Shown piece by piece: positions 36,254 through 46,272 of a stretch of 64,000 bases of DNA. The DNA comes from Candidatus Poribacteria bacterium (lineage in GTDB: Bacteria; Poribacteria; WGA-4E; WGA-3G): assembly GCA_028820845.1 (NCBI GenBank), contig JAPPII010000092.1:108571-172570 (forward strand), written 5' to 3'. The notes beneath the pieces are model-generated. The model did no database searches and was not told where the DNA came from. It saw only the letters and a list, made by a program, of their open reading frames with translations. Position 1 is the first letter of the stretch. The number at the start of each line of letters is the position of its first letter. Position numbers and translations under genes: made by a program.

Positions 36254-36603
36254 GATGTCACCTTATCTTGCTTTTGTATTTATTCCCCATCCTACCATAA
36301 TCAGAACACAATGTCAATTGTTGATGCCTTTTCTCCAGGGCTGTTTAGTTTTAAGAGATAAGTTTACTTACGTAAAGGATTTCTCTTGATGGATGCCCGA
36401 ATTTATTCGGGGCAGCACACTTTTCCCGAACAAGAATGTAATACAAGGAATGGATTTAGTCTATTCCCAGACTAAATCCGGGCTTCCGGACCTAAATTAT
36501 CGGAAAACTGAATGGCCCTGCCTTTTCTCTGTAGGAGCGACCTCCGGATCGCGACTCTTGCCAATCACCATCTGCTAATAGCCATCTTCAGAAATATTTT
36601 GTC
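36254..36603. other. intergenic region with palindromic repeats
   Basis: No gene seen. It contains TGCCCGAAT/ATTCGGGGCA (36394-36414), a perfect 11-bp hairpin GGATTTAGTCT/AGACTAAATCC (36452-36479), and a GGAGCGACCTCCGGATCGCGACTC-like segment near 36533 resembling a degenerate palindrome. These look like short dispersed repeats between divergent genes. Confidence 0.65.
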
Positions 36604-36632
36604 TTGCATTCCCGCCCCTTTTGTGATATTAT
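36604..36632 (+). promoter_or_regulatory. sigma70-type promoter of the envelope cluster
   Basis: TTGCAT (36604-36609), 17-bp spacer, TATTAT (36627-36632), about 85 bp before the lipoprotein start. Confidence 0.6.
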
Positions 36633-36715
36633 TTAATGAAAAGTCTGTCAACGTTTTCAGAGGTATATCCGTTACAGAGTTCAAATGTAATACAAACTCT
36701 GGAGGATATAGACCC

Positions 36716-37513
36716 ATGTTGTTCAAAATTAACAGAATTCTCTCGACCCTACTTTTCACAACACTAATTGCAGGTATCAGTGGATGTTATATTGATACCA
36801 ATGAAAGCGATCGTGAACCGCCAGCGATTCCACGCGGTGTCCGCACTACCACTGGCGACGAGCAGGTTGTCATTGAATGGTATCCGAATGGAGAATTCGA
36901 CTTGGCAGGCTATAGAGTCTGGCGTGGCAGAGATGATGTCAATTTTAACGATCTGCTGGTAGACGTATCCGAAAATACGACACACTACATAGATACAGAT
37001 GTACGAAACGGGGAAACTTATTATTACGCCGTCTCCGCCTATGACACTGAAGGTAATGAGAGTGAACTGAGTCCTGAAAATGCTTGGGATACCCCACGAC
37101 CAGAAGGGCGAAATATTACGCTGGATGACTATCTCCTTTTTCCGGGAAGGAGCGGGTTCGATTTCTCACAGCCATACAAAGGGAGTATCCACTGGGACAC
37201 AGCGGAGACAGATATCTATTTCGGGCTTGATACGGAAGTTGGCGTTACCTACCTCTATTCAGACAATGAAACCCTTATGCAAGATTTAGGGTATCACGAG
37301 GACTTCGAGTCAGTTGACTTCGTTCCAGAGTTCGGATATACAACGGTGTTCGTCGAACTCATAGAAGGACATATCTATGCCTTCTATACACCCGATGGAA
37401 ACTTCGCAAAAATTCAGGTGCGCGAGCTTTTTGATGATGCCGTCATTTTTGACTGGGCATACCAAACCGATCCCGATAATATCCAATTAGCTCCACCTCT
37501 TAATAGACCTTGA
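36716..37513 (+). CDS. lipoprotein with fibronectin type III domain
   Basis: A 265-aa lipoprotein. The start at 36716 has GGAGGATA 9 bases upstream. The signal ends in a lipobox, GISGC at ~20-24. Residues ~35-130 form a fibronectin type III domain (PPAIPRGVRTTTGDEQVVIE; YYYAVSAYDTEGNESELSP). The C-terminal half (~135-265) has no recognised domain. Envelope-anchored; the function is probably structural or in binding. It begins a same-strand series of envelope genes; the next start is 15 bp downstream. Confidence 0.82.
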   Translation: MLFKINRILSTLLFTTLIAGISGCYIDTNESDREPPAIPRGVRTTTGDEQVVIEWYPNGEFDLAGYRVWRGRDDVNFNDLLVDVSENTTHYIDTDVRNGETYYYAVSAYDTEGNESELSPENAWDTPRPEGRNITLDDYLLFPGRSGFDFSQPYKGSIHWDTAETDIYFGLDTEVGVTYLYSDNETLMQDLGYHEDFESVDFVPEFGYTTVFVELIEGHIYAFYTPDGNFAKIQVRELFDDAVIFDWAYQTDPDNIQLAPPLNRP

Positions 37514-37528
37514 CAAGGAGTACCTCGC

Positions 37529-38194
37529 ATGCAAAAAAGTCGGGGGGCGGTGCAGATGTCGCCTCTATACATAATCCTTCCATTTTTGCTTTTTCTTATC
37601 ACTGGCTCTATTTCCGCAATCGCCGAAACTTCAGAGACAGACACAAATGCTTCCGCAGCGGAATCTGATGCCGAAACTCAGGATATCCTACCTCTTTTCC
37701 GTAATTACATGGCGGAAACGGAGCGCGAAACGGAATCTACTTATCCACTATTCCGTTCGCACGCAGAGCGGTACTACCCGGAATTAGATGTCAAAAAAGC
37801 AACGCAACTGTCAACTCTTATGCCCGGTTTAGGACAGGCTTACGCAGGTAATTACATGAAGGCGACGCTTTTCCTCAGTTCGGAATTAGGTGCTTTCGCA
37901 CTCGCTGGCTACAACGTCGCGCGCGCCTTACACTACAATAAACAAAACGTTTTTGAGACAGGATTCTTGGACGCTCGCACGGGTGAATTCCTAACCTACG
38001 AACAAGGACGCACCCGGATGTGGAACCATACCTTTTTCAGTGGCATGTTTCTCGCAACCGGTATCGGACTACACATCTGGAATATCCTCGATGCACCCAA
38101 GACAGCTGAGGCATATAATAGTCGAAGATTTTCTGTAGAGATGCAACAAACAGATAGCGGCGTTCAATCTCTGATGTTTACACATAGGTTTTAG
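37529..38194 (+). CDS. DUF5683-like membrane protein
   Basis: A 221-aa protein with an N-terminal signal/anchor (SPLYIILPFLLFLITGSISA), a polar stretch, then the PGLGQAYAGNYMKATLFL motif (~95-115) typical of DUF5683/small membrane proteins. Two further hydrophobic segments follow (~113-128 and ~168-185). AAGGAG lies 8 bases before the ATG, 15 bp after the lipoprotein stop. Function unknown; probably an envelope protein acting with its neighbours. Confidence 0.75.
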   Translation: MQKSRGAVQMSPLYIILPFLLFLITGSISAIAETSETDTNASAAESDAETQDILPLFRNYMAETERETESTYPLFRSHAERYYPELDVKKATQLSTLMPGLGQAYAGNYMKATLFLSSELGAFALAGYNVARALHYNKQNVFETGFLDARTGEFLTYEQGRTRMWNHTFFSGMFLATGIGLHIWNILDAPKTAEAYNSRRFSVEMQQTDSGVQSLMFTHRF

Positions 38195-38288
38195 TGTCTG
38201 GTTCATAAACCGCATTCAAACCAGAATATAGACCCATTCGCCTATCCACCTTCGGATTTGATTAAATACCGATCGCGAGGACAATAGT

Positions 38289-39056
38289 GTGCATTATGCG
38301 AAGCACCTAATTTTTATCTATCTTCTGTTTGGATGTGTTACCGTAAACGGTATGTCTACCTCTCTTGTTGAAAGTCCGGACATCTCACCTCAACCGTTGC
38401 GGATTGGTGAAAAATTAACTTACGATATTAGTTGGAGAAGATTACCCGCAGGAAGAAGAACAGACCGGATCGCTAAAGCAGAGACGTTGAATGGCGTCCC
38501 TGTTTATCATATCCGTTCTGAAATGAAGACCCGTGCGCTTTTCAGATTTTATAGTTTCCAAAGTCAACAAGAGACATTTCTAAATCCGTCTACACTTGCC
38601 CCTGTCCGTTTTCGGAATCATGTACAGGATCGGAAATTTCTTGCCACCGTCGCAATCGATTTCCGAGAAGGCGAAGCAGAATATAAAAGAATCTCCCAAC
38701 GAGACCGGAAGTCAGATCAAAAACATGAAGTAAAAACCTTAACGATACCGGTCGGTACACAGGATGAATTATCGACACTCTACTTTCTACGTTCTAAACA
38801 ACTCGCGCTCGGTGAAACCTATTTCTTCCCTGTTGTCGTTAAAGGAGAAGTACAGAAGGTTACACTCACTGTTGAACGCAGAGAAGTTATTAAGAACAAG
38901 GCGTTAGGACGTGTTCAAACACTTGTGTTGGGAACCTCAAAAGGCGACCGTTTCTGGCTCACGGATGATGAACGGCGGCTACCCGTCAAGATGGAAGCAA
39001 AGAGTAAAATGGGAGCATTCAAGGCGGCTTTAGCAGGTATTGAATTCCTAAACTAA
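38289..39056 (+). CDS. DUF3108 envelope protein
   Basis: A 255-aa protein with an N-terminal signal (HLIFIYLLFGCVTVNG) and a DUF3108 beta-rich domain (~35-250; RIGEKLTYDISWRRLPAGR, SFQSQQETFLNP, RFWLTDDERRLPVKMEAK). DUF3108 proteins are exported and structurally relate to lipid-transport/OMP-assembly-associated folds; exact role unknown. The start is taken as GTG 38289 with GAGG upstream. It precedes mfd by 59 bp of low-complexity AACC-rich sequence. Confidence 0.8.
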   Translation: MHYAKHLIFIYLLFGCVTVNGMSTSLVESPDISPQPLRIGEKLTYDISWRRLPAGRRTDRIAKAETLNGVPVYHIRSEMKTRALFRFYSFQSQQETFLNPSTLAPVRFRNHVQDRKFLATVAIDFREGEAEYKRISQRDRKSDQKHEVKTLTIPVGTQDELSTLYFLRSKQLALGETYFFPVVVKGEVQKVTLTVERREVIKNKALGRVQTLVLGTSKGDRFWLTDDERRLPVKMEAKSKMGAFKAALAGIEFLN

Positions 39057-39115
39057 GACGTGGCAATTGGCAAATAACCATTAACCATCAACTATCAACC
39101 AACAACCAATACACC

Positions 39116-42100
39116 GTGATAGAATTTTTACGTCAAACAGAAAATTACCAAACACTCGTATCACGCCTCAAAGATGGTAAAAAACTTCCATGGCTCAGAG
39201 GATTAGTGAACGCATCGACTGCTTATCTTTTAGCAGCACTGATTGACGATTTCTCAGACAGATCCTTCCTGATTGTGCTACCTTCGCAACGCGAAGCCGA
39301 ACAGATCCTCGAAGAAATCTGTACATATCGTGCCTATCCGGCGTTAGAAAATTCACCGACCCCAGATGCTTATCCTGAACTCAATCTCTTCCCCGGTTGG
39401 CATCGGAAATTCGTTGAAGGCATCGCGCCCCCTAAAAACATCGTCGCTGATCGGATGCGATGTCTCGATCGCTTGCTACATGGCGAACGGAACGTCGTTG
39501 TCACGACCAGTCAGGCACTGATTTACAAACTCCCTTCGCGAGCACGTTTGGCTGCCGCGTGTCGCGTCGTAAATCTCGGCGATGAAATTGATCCAGACGA
39601 CATCGCCGTCATGCTCATGGACGGTGGCTACCAAAACGTTGAACTCGTAGAAGTCAAAGGCGAATTTGCCCGTAGAGGCGATATTTTGGATGTCTTCCCA
39701 CTTACGGCTGATACGCCTGTGCGCCTCGAATTCTTTGGAGATGAAGTTGATGCGATCCGCGCTTTCGATCCCATATCGCAACGTTCCATAGAATCCCTTG
39801 AATCTGTCACACTCACACCACTCCGCGAAATCTTTGCTGCTGATCTGTCAATGGATTACTGGCAAACACAAACGGATGCTTTCATTCAGGAACACGCGAC
39901 ACCACAACTCATAAATGCTATCCGAGAGATAACGCGAGACCTAACAGAAGGCGAGTCATCTCCGCATGGGCTTGCCGCCTGTACGGAAAATAATGGACTT
40001 GACGCATTCTTGCCAATGCTCACATCTGAAGTTGAACTCCTTACAGATTACCTCTCCGACGATACGATTGTCTGTCTGATTGAACTGCAATGGCAGAAAC
40101 GAGAAGCAGCGCGCCTACACGAACGGATGCAGGAAATCTATCAACAAAAGCTCGATGAATCTCATTTTGTTGTGCCGCCAGATAAACTCTTAGTTCCCTT
40201 TGAAACCCTTACCACACAGATAGAGCAGTATCCCATCGTCTCTTCGTCTTTAGCACCGCCACGTGAAATTTCAGATAACAAATTGGCACCGATGCCCTTT
40301 GGAATGGAAGCACTCGCTTTACCATCAGGGAACTATCAAACAGTTATCAATCAGATTAAAACCTGGGCTCAGCAAGGGAAACAAGTTCATCTCTTCTGCG
40401 AAACCCCACAGCAGTCCAAGCGGGTCTCGGAAATCTTAGCCGAACGCGACTTGTCGCCACCGGATATAGATATCAGCGTTGGTGCAATCAGTCAGGGTTT
40501 CTTCAACAAATCACTAAACCTTGTTGTTATCTCCGAAGATGAACTCTTCGGAAACCGGCACCATCGTCCAATCCGCCGCCGTCCACCCACAGATGGGACT
40601 CCTATTCTCAGCCTTATCGATCTCAAAGTTGGGGACTATGTTGTTCACGTCTCCCACGGTATTGCCGTCTATGATGGTATACGTCGATTGGATATTGATG
40701 GCAAGCCTCAAGATTTTCTGGTGCTCAAATACAATGACGATAACACGCTCTATGTGCCTACTTATCAGGTCGATCTCGTGCAAAAATACATCGGTAGTAA
40801 GGATGAAACCTATAAACCGCGTCTCGACCGTCTCGGCGGTCCTGCGTGGCACCGTCGAAAGGCGCGTGTCAAAGCAGCCATACAGGAGATGGCAGATGAA
40901 CTCCTGAACTTATACGCGCTCCGACAAGCCCGAAAGGGGTACAGTTTCCCGGCTGAAGTCCCTTGGCAAACCGAGTTTGAAGCCCTTTTCCCGTACCAAG
41001 AAACTAACGATCAACTCCAAGCCATTGAGGACGTTAAAGTCGACATGGAAAATGAACGCCCGATGGATCGACTCGTTTGTGGTGATGTCGGATACGGCAA
41101 AACAGAGGTCGCCCTCCGTGCCGCCTTCAAAGCCGTCATGTCAGAAAAGCAGGTCGCAATTCTCGTCCCAACGACTATCCTCGCCCTCCAGCATTACGAC
41201 ACTTTTGAAAAACGTTTTCAGGATTTTCCAGTCCATGTCGAGATGCTAAACCGTTTTCGGACACCAAAAGAGATAAAGCAGATTAAGGAAGGATTGGCGA
41301 AAGGCACGATTGATGTTGTTATCGGGACGCATAGTTTGCTTTCTAAAACGGTGACATTTAACAATCTTGGACTCCTCATCGTTGATGAGGAGCACCGATT
41401 CGGTGTTAAGCACAAGGAAAAAATCAAACAGTTTAAAGAGACGATTGATGTGCTTACGTTGACTGCAACCCCAATCCCACGGACACTCCACATGTCGCTC
41501 GTCGGTATCCGAGATTTCAGTGTTATTAATACACCTCCCGCAGATCGATTGCCGATTCAGACGCATGTTATGCCTTACGACTCCGAAGTCATTCGTGAAG
41601 CAATCACTGCAGAATTGAGTCGCAGCGGTCAGGTGTTCTTTGTCCACAATCGCGTTCAAGATATTCAGAGTATCGCCTTAACTGTCCAACAGCTGGTTCC
41701 TGAGGCACGGGTCGCTGTCGCACATGGGCAGATGCCTGAGCGTGAATTGGAAAGCGTGATGCTTGAGTTTGTCCGCCATAAGCACGATATCCTCGTCTGT
41801 ACAATGATTATTGAGTCTGGACTCGATATACCGAATGTGAATACGATCTTGATTAATCGAGCAGACGCCCTGGGTTTGGCGCAACTCTATCAGTTACGCG
41901 GACGGGTGGGTAGGGCTACCACACAGGCTTACGGGTATCTATTCTATCCACAACACCACGCAATTACCGAAGGCGCGCAGAAACGACTTCGGGTCATTGA
42001 GGAATTCACTGACCTCGGTTCGGGCTTTAAAATAGCACTCCGAGATCTTGAAATTCGCGGTACAGGGAACATCCTCGGTGCCGAACAACACGGACATATT

Positions 42101-42619
42101 GTTACCATTGGTTATGAACTCTACTGTAAACTCCTTGAAGAGGCGGTAATGGCACTAAAAGGAGAAAAGGTCGAAGAAACACTTGATACACGTATTAGTT
42201 TGCCAGTTGAAGCCTATTTACCCGATGATTATGTCCCTGACAGTCGGCAAAAGGTCTCTGTCTACAAAAAAATTGCTGGATTGAAAGACGATACGGCTCT
42301 CAAAGAACTTCGCGAGGAACTGCAGGATAGGTACGGACCTATTCCTGAGCCGGTCGAGATGTTACTCGAAATTGCGAACCTTAAGCAACAGAGCAACCAA
42401 CTCGGCATTAGTGCTATTGTTGCTGGAAAGGAACAGGTAAAGGTCACCTTTGATGAGCAGAACCCGCGAATTAATGTGAAGAAATTCATTGAAATAGTAC
42501 ACAAAAATAAGAACCTTCAGTTGCAACCACCTGCACAACTTAAAATTCGCATGCCGGGTATGACTGGCGCGAATATGTTAACCGAATTGCAGCAAACCCT
42601 GAAGTTGTTTGTTGTGTAA
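39116..42619 (+). CDS. mfd: transcription-repair coupling factor Mfd
   Basis: Mfd (1167 aa) displaces RNA polymerase stalled at DNA lesions and recruits UvrA for excision repair. Order: UvrB-homology N-terminal domains (~1-350), the RNA polymerase-interaction domain (~480-560; DLKVGDYVVHVSHGIAVYDG), SF2 translocase domains with Walker A GDVGYGKTE near 655 and DEEH near 755, then the TRG-type segment and the C-terminal TRCF domain (~1010-1150). Length is normal (E. coli 1148). It starts at GTG with no strong ribosome site. It is followed on the same strand by envelope-folding genes, which may be read from it. Confidence 0.96.
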   Translation: MIEFLRQTENYQTLVSRLKDGKKLPWLRGLVNASTAYLLAALIDDFSDRSFLIVLPSQREAEQILEEICTYRAYPALENSPTPDAYPELNLFPGWHRKFVEGIAPPKNIVADRMRCLDRLLHGERNVVVTTSQALIYKLPSRARLAAACRVVNLGDEIDPDDIAVMLMDGGYQNVELVEVKGEFARRGDILDVFPLTADTPVRLEFFGDEVDAIRAFDPISQRSIESLESVTLTPLREIFAADLSMDYWQTQTDAFIQEHATPQLINAIREITRDLTEGESSPHGLAACTENNGLDAFLPMLTSEVELLTDYLSDDTIVCLIELQWQKREAARLHERMQEIYQQKLDESHFVVPPDKLLVPFETLTTQIEQYPIVSSSLAPPREISDNKLAPMPFGMEALALPSGNYQTVINQIKTWAQQGKQVHLFCETPQQSKRVSEILAERDLSPPDIDISVGAISQGFFNKSLNLVVISEDELFGNRHHRPIRRRPPTDGTPILSLIDLKVGDYVVHVSHGIAVYDGIRRLDIDGKPQDFLVLKYNDDNTLYVPTYQVDLVQKYIGSKDETYKPRLDRLGGPAWHRRKARVKAAIQEMADELLNLYALRQARKGYSFPAEVPWQTEFEALFPYQETNDQLQAIEDVKVDMENERPMDRLVCGDVGYGKTEVALRAAFKAVMSEKQVAILVPTTILALQHYDTFEKRFQDFPVHVEMLNRFRTPKEIKQIKEGLAKGTIDVVIGTHSLLSKTVTFNNLGLLIVDEEHRFGVKHKEKIKQFKETIDVLTLTATPIPRTLHMSLVGIRDFSVINTPPADRLPIQTHVMPYDSEVIREAITAELSRSGQVFFVHNRVQDIQSIALTVQQLVPEARVAVAHGQMPERELESVMLEFVRHKHDILVCTMIIESGLDIPNVNTILINRADALGLAQLYQLRGRVGRATTQAYGYLFYPQHHAITEGAQKRLRVIEEFTDLGSGFKIALRDLEIRGTGNILGAEQHGHIVTIGYELYCKLLEEAVMALKGEKVEETLDTRISLPVEAYLPDDYVPDSRQKVSVYKKIAGLKDDTALKELREELQDRYGPIPEPVEMLLEIANLKQQSNQLGISAIVAGKEQVKVTFDEQNPRINVKKFIEIVHKNKNLQLQPPAQLKIRMPGMTGANMLTELQQTLKLFVV

Positions 42620-42764
42620 TCGTAAAGATGAAAGGCAAACGAAAAAAGACGTGCTGCGCGCACTATCCAAAGCGCGTAAGCCTAACCAACGGGCAGGCTG
42701 GATATACGGAAAAGTACTGTATTCCCTAAACCGACCTGACCGAACCGCAAGGAACATTAAAAAT

Positions 42765-43733
42765 ATGAAAAAAACGATTACTGTTTTTGTAATTGTCGCT
42801 GTGACCTGTCTACTCACGTGGCGATTTGTTCAGTCTGACGGGCATGAGGAATCTATGCCTGCTCTCGACGAAAACCAAGTGATTTTGGCAGAGTACAAAT
42901 GGAACGACAAAACTTATCAGATCTCGCTGGCAGATTTGAACGCCGCGATTGCAGAATTGCCGGTCTACCGGCAGCAGAACTATGACAACAGAGCGGATAA
43001 AGCCGAGTATCTTGAGGAATTAATAGAGGAACGGCTCAAAATCCTTCGTGCGACAGATGACGGATTTGATATACTTCCTGAACACCTCAAGAAACTTGAG
43101 GATTACACGCATCAACTCATGGTGGAAAAATTAACCGAGGCTGAAGTCGATGCCAAAATCGTCCATACCGACGAGGATCTCATGGCACATTATCAGGCAA
43201 ATCTCAGCGAGTACGTTGAGGAAGCAAAAGTCCGCGCAATCTGTATCACACTTGATGACGAAGACTTTGCTTATGAGACACTCGATGCCATTAAAGCCGG
43301 TAAAGACATCGTTGAGATGGCGAAGGAGCTCTCTGAAGCTGGCAAACTTGGTGCTGGACCCGGCACGAATCAGGATGATCCGGGAAATACCTATCTCTTC
43401 TCGAAGGGTGCTTCCGCGCGTTGGTCAGAATTCATTGACGCTGTTTTCGAGATGGAAGTTGGCGAACGGACGGATGCCGTCTTTGAAACCGAAGTTAACG
43501 ATGCGGTCTTTTACCTCATTTTCCGTAAAGAGGAGCACCAGCCAGAACGGCAGCAGGAATTCGAGGAAGTGAAAGATGACATCAAACGGACGGTTGAGCG
43601 TGAAAAGAAACGCGCCCGCATCAATGAATGGGTCGCCGAGATCTCTGAAAAAGGTAAATTGAAAACCTATCCTGAAAATATCCCAGAACCGCCGCAACCT
43701 GAGGAAGCGGAGACTGAGGAGTCAGACGAATAG
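42765..43733 (+). CDS. parvulin-like (PpiC) periplasmic protein 1
   Basis: A 322-aa exported or membrane-anchored protein. MKKTITVFVIVAVTCLLTW is a signal or anchor. An N-terminal helical SurA-like part follows (~35-145), then a degenerate PpiC domain (~145-265; EEAKVRAICITLDDEDFAYE, ending DAVFYLIFRKEE) and a charged C-terminus. The usual parvulin GGDLG loop is poorly kept, so it may be a chaperone rather than an active prolyl isomerase. The start at 42765 has AAGGAA upstream; a longer frame overlaps mfd without a ribosome site. It is paralogous to the next gene (both have EFxWN/EYKWN near the start and YRQQNY/YKQRQY). Confidence 0.83.
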   Translation: MKKTITVFVIVAVTCLLTWRFVQSDGHEESMPALDENQVILAEYKWNDKTYQISLADLNAAIAELPVYRQQNYDNRADKAEYLEELIEERLKILRATDDGFDILPEHLKKLEDYTHQLMVEKLTEAEVDAKIVHTDEDLMAHYQANLSEYVEEAKVRAICITLDDEDFAYETLDAIKAGKDIVEMAKELSEAGKLGAGPGTNQDDPGNTYLFSKGASARWSEFIDAVFEMEVGERTDAVFETEVNDAVFYLIFRKEEHQPERQQEFEEVKDDIKRTVEREKKRARINEWVAEISEKGKLKTYPENIPEPPQPEEAETEESDE

Positions 43734-43803
43734 CCTATTCCCATTTTGTGGAAACAACCCCTTAGTCATAGCACTAAGTGGAAAAAAGGAGTTAGAAGAA
43801 ATA

Positions 43804-44835
43804 ATGCTCACAAGAATTATCCCCTTTATCGGCAAAATGGATAGCCAGGTCCGACTTCCGGTTATCCCTCTATTTTTACTTGCGATGATTGCTATACACC
43901 CGGTTTTTTACGGTTGTAGTGACAAAGCAATCGGGGCAGATGGTACTGTCATCGCGGAATTTGAATGGAACGGTAAACAGCATATCACCTTGGAAGAGAT
44001 GCAGCAGGAGATTAGCGAGCTCCCTGAGTACAAGCAACGCCAATATCAGGACAAAGAGGGACTCGAAACCTATATGCTCCTCATGGCGGAAAGTCGCTTG
44101 ATTCTCAACCTCGCTCGCGACCAAAAACTCAATGAAGACCCCGAAATTCTCAAGAAAGTCCAAGACTATCTTCACGAGTTGATGGTTAAGCGGATTACCA
44201 CTCAGGAAGTTGACGATAAACTCACTTTGACTGAGCAGGACTATCTCGGTTACTACGAGTCGCATAAGGAAGACTATGTCCGTCCAGCACAGGTTAGGCT
44301 TATGTGTATCACTATGACCGATAAAGTGCGGGCAGATGAAACTTACGCCCAAATCCAAGAGGGCAGCGACATCGCTGAACTCGCTCAGGAACTTTCGGAT
44401 AAGGGTGAACTCGTCGGTCCCGGTGCGAATCCAGCGAGTCCGGGCGACACTGACTATATTAGTCGGGAATCTTTCCCCGCTGGAACGGAGCCTTTCTTAG
44501 ATGCAGCTTTCGCCGCAGAAATCGGAACACTGCATGATGGCGTTATCGAAGTTGATGTCCAAGGACAGAAATATTACATGATCTTCCGTAAAGATGAGGC
44601 GCGTGATGCGTATCAGAAGCCTTTTGAGGAAGAGGATGTTCGTAGAAATGTAGAGCGGAAGGTCGAGCGTGAAAAGCGGCAGGCACTTATGGATGAATGG
44701 ATCCTCCAACTCCGCGAGCGCGCTGAAGTTAAAACTTACACTGATCGCATTCCAGAGGCACCCGCTGAAGAGGAACCAACTGAGGATCAACCCGAAGCAG
44801 AGGAAGCCCCTGCTGAGGCGCAACCCGAAGAATAG
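43804..44835 (+). CDS. parvulin-like (PpiC) lipoprotein 2
   Basis: A 343-aa paralogue of the preceding protein. The hydrophobic N-terminus ends near VFYGCSD, so lipidation at that cysteine is likely (long n-region). The helical part (~45-150) and PpiC-like domain (~155-275; PAQVRLMCITMTDKVRADET, KYYMIFRKDEA) are followed by an acidic Glu/Pro/Ala-rich tail (~315-343). The GGDLG loop is again degenerate. AAGGAG lies upstream of the ATG. It probably acts on outer-membrane or exported clients alongside SurA. Confidence 0.83.
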   Translation: MLTRIIPFIGKMDSQVRLPVIPLFLLAMIAIHPVFYGCSDKAIGADGTVIAEFEWNGKQHITLEEMQQEISELPEYKQRQYQDKEGLETYMLLMAESRLILNLARDQKLNEDPEILKKVQDYLHELMVKRITTQEVDDKLTLTEQDYLGYYESHKEDYVRPAQVRLMCITMTDKVRADETYAQIQEGSDIAELAQELSDKGELVGPGANPASPGDTDYISRESFPAGTEPFLDAAFAAEIGTLHDGVIEVDVQGQKYYMIFRKDEARDAYQKPFEEEDVRRNVERKVEREKRQALMDEWILQLRERAEVKTYTDRIPEAPAEEEPTEDQPEAEEAPAEAQPEE

Positions 44836-44960
44836 CGATTAGCGAACGGTTGTTAGTTTATAGTTGTTGGTTGTTGGTTAAGAGGGTCCCTTGTGAGGAC
44901 AGATTCTTAACTAATAACCATTAACCAAGAACCCTTATTGCCTAAATAGGAGGTATGGAC

Positions 44961-46265
44961 ATGATGCGCCATGTAGGTGCCTATCTAACCATCTGTCTGC
45001 TACTCCTTACCAGTGGACTTACAAACGCGACGGCTCGTACTTTCGACAAAATCGTCGCTTATGTCAATGACGACATCGTAACCAAGCGAGAGTTGGATGT
45101 TTTAGTGAACCAGCGCGCAATTGAACTCCAGCAGGTCTACCGTTTCAGCGAACGCGAAGCCCGCAACGAGGCTGAACGACAACGAAGTGAACTCCTTGAT
45201 CGTCTTATCCGTCAGATGCTACTTCTGGAGGCGGCGTTAACATTGCAACTCACTGTCAGCGATGCTGAAGTGGAGCAGTACGTCCGAGAATTTAAAAATA
45301 GATACCAGATTGAAACCGACGAGGAATTTAAAAAACAGTTAAATAGAGAAGGCATGACAGTCGTCGCTTTTCGTGAACAGGCAGAACGGAACCTTAAAGC
45401 CGAAAAACTTGTTATGGGCAGAATTGTCCCGCGGTTGCAGGTACGAGACAGCGAGATCCGAAAGTTCTTTGAGGAAAATCAGGATCAATTGCCGGTTAAG
45501 GCGGATAAAGTCCATTTACGGCATATCTTTATCGCTTATGAACCAACCGAAATTGACCGCAATGCCGCTTATGAGAAGGCTGGAAAAGCGCGCGAAGAAA
45601 TCTTGGCAGCGGGTTCTAATTTTGAAGAGATTGCAAAACGCTATACCTCAAAGCAGAATACGACTTCACAAGCGGGTATCCTTATCGAAGCCACAACTGA
45701 AGAACTCAACAGATTTCCAGAGGTATTTCAGAACGTCTTGACGAATTTAGCAGCCGGTGAGCTGAGTGAATCGATTGAAGGGAATGAAGGACTTTACCTT
45801 TTTAAAGTCGAAACAAAAGACGATAAAATGATTGCGTTTCGCTATCTCATTGTGCCTCTCGAAATTAGTGCCGAAGCGATGCAAGTGGCACGCGAGCGAA
45901 GTGTCGAGATTTTCAAAAAATTGGAAGATGGAGAAGATTTTAGCACACTCGCCACAACTTATTCCGACGACACTGAGACGCGAGCAAACGGTGGCGACCT
46001 CGGAGTTAGATCCCTAACTGAACTCAACCCTAAAACCCGTACAATCATTGAACCGCTCGCAGCAGGGACTTACAGCAATCCACATGAAACTGAGTCTGGC
46101 GTTCACATCTTCAAAGTCGATGCGCGAAATACCCCGGACCTCACTGAAGCCGAGAAACAACAGATTACTGCGATACTCCGTCAACAGCGTTTTCAAGAAG
46201 AGTGGGACGTATACACCGACAACCTCATCTCGAACGCTTACATCCAGATCAAATTGAAAGAGTAA
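44961..46265 (+). CDS. surA: SurA-type periplasmic chaperone/prolyl isomerase
   Basis: A 434-aa SurA homologue. After a signal peptide (to about residue 25, LTNATARTFD) comes the SurA N-terminal helical domain (~25-165; IVAYVNDDIVTKREL), then two PpiC domains: ~170-290 (VHLRHIFIAY) and ~290-400 (FRYLIVPLEI ... RANGGDLGV ... GVHIFKVD). The second keeps the GGDLG loop. SurA escorts outer-membrane proteins, notably LptD, to the BAM complex. AGGAGG at 44948-44953 is 7 bases before ATG 44961; an ATG at 44955 would be only 1 base away. The next gene, LptD, starts 8 bp after the stop, matching the known SurA-LptD partnership. Confidence 0.9.
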   Translation: MMRHVGAYLTICLLLLTSGLTNATARTFDKIVAYVNDDIVTKRELDVLVNQRAIELQQVYRFSEREARNEAERQRSELLDRLIRQMLLLEAALTLQLTVSDAEVEQYVREFKNRYQIETDEEFKKQLNREGMTVVAFREQAERNLKAEKLVMGRIVPRLQVRDSEIRKFFEENQDQLPVKADKVHLRHIFIAYEPTEIDRNAAYEKAGKAREEILAAGSNFEEIAKRYTSKQNTTSQAGILIEATTEELNRFPEVFQNVLTNLAAGELSESIEGNEGLYLFKVETKDDKMIAFRYLIVPLEISAEAMQVARERSVEIFKKLEDGEDFSTLATTYSDDTETRANGGDLGVRSLTELNPKTRTIIEPLAAGTYSNPHETESGVHIFKVDARNTPDLTEAEKQQITAILRQQRFQEEWDVYTDNLISNAYIQIKLKE

Positions 46266-46272
46266 GAGATAC

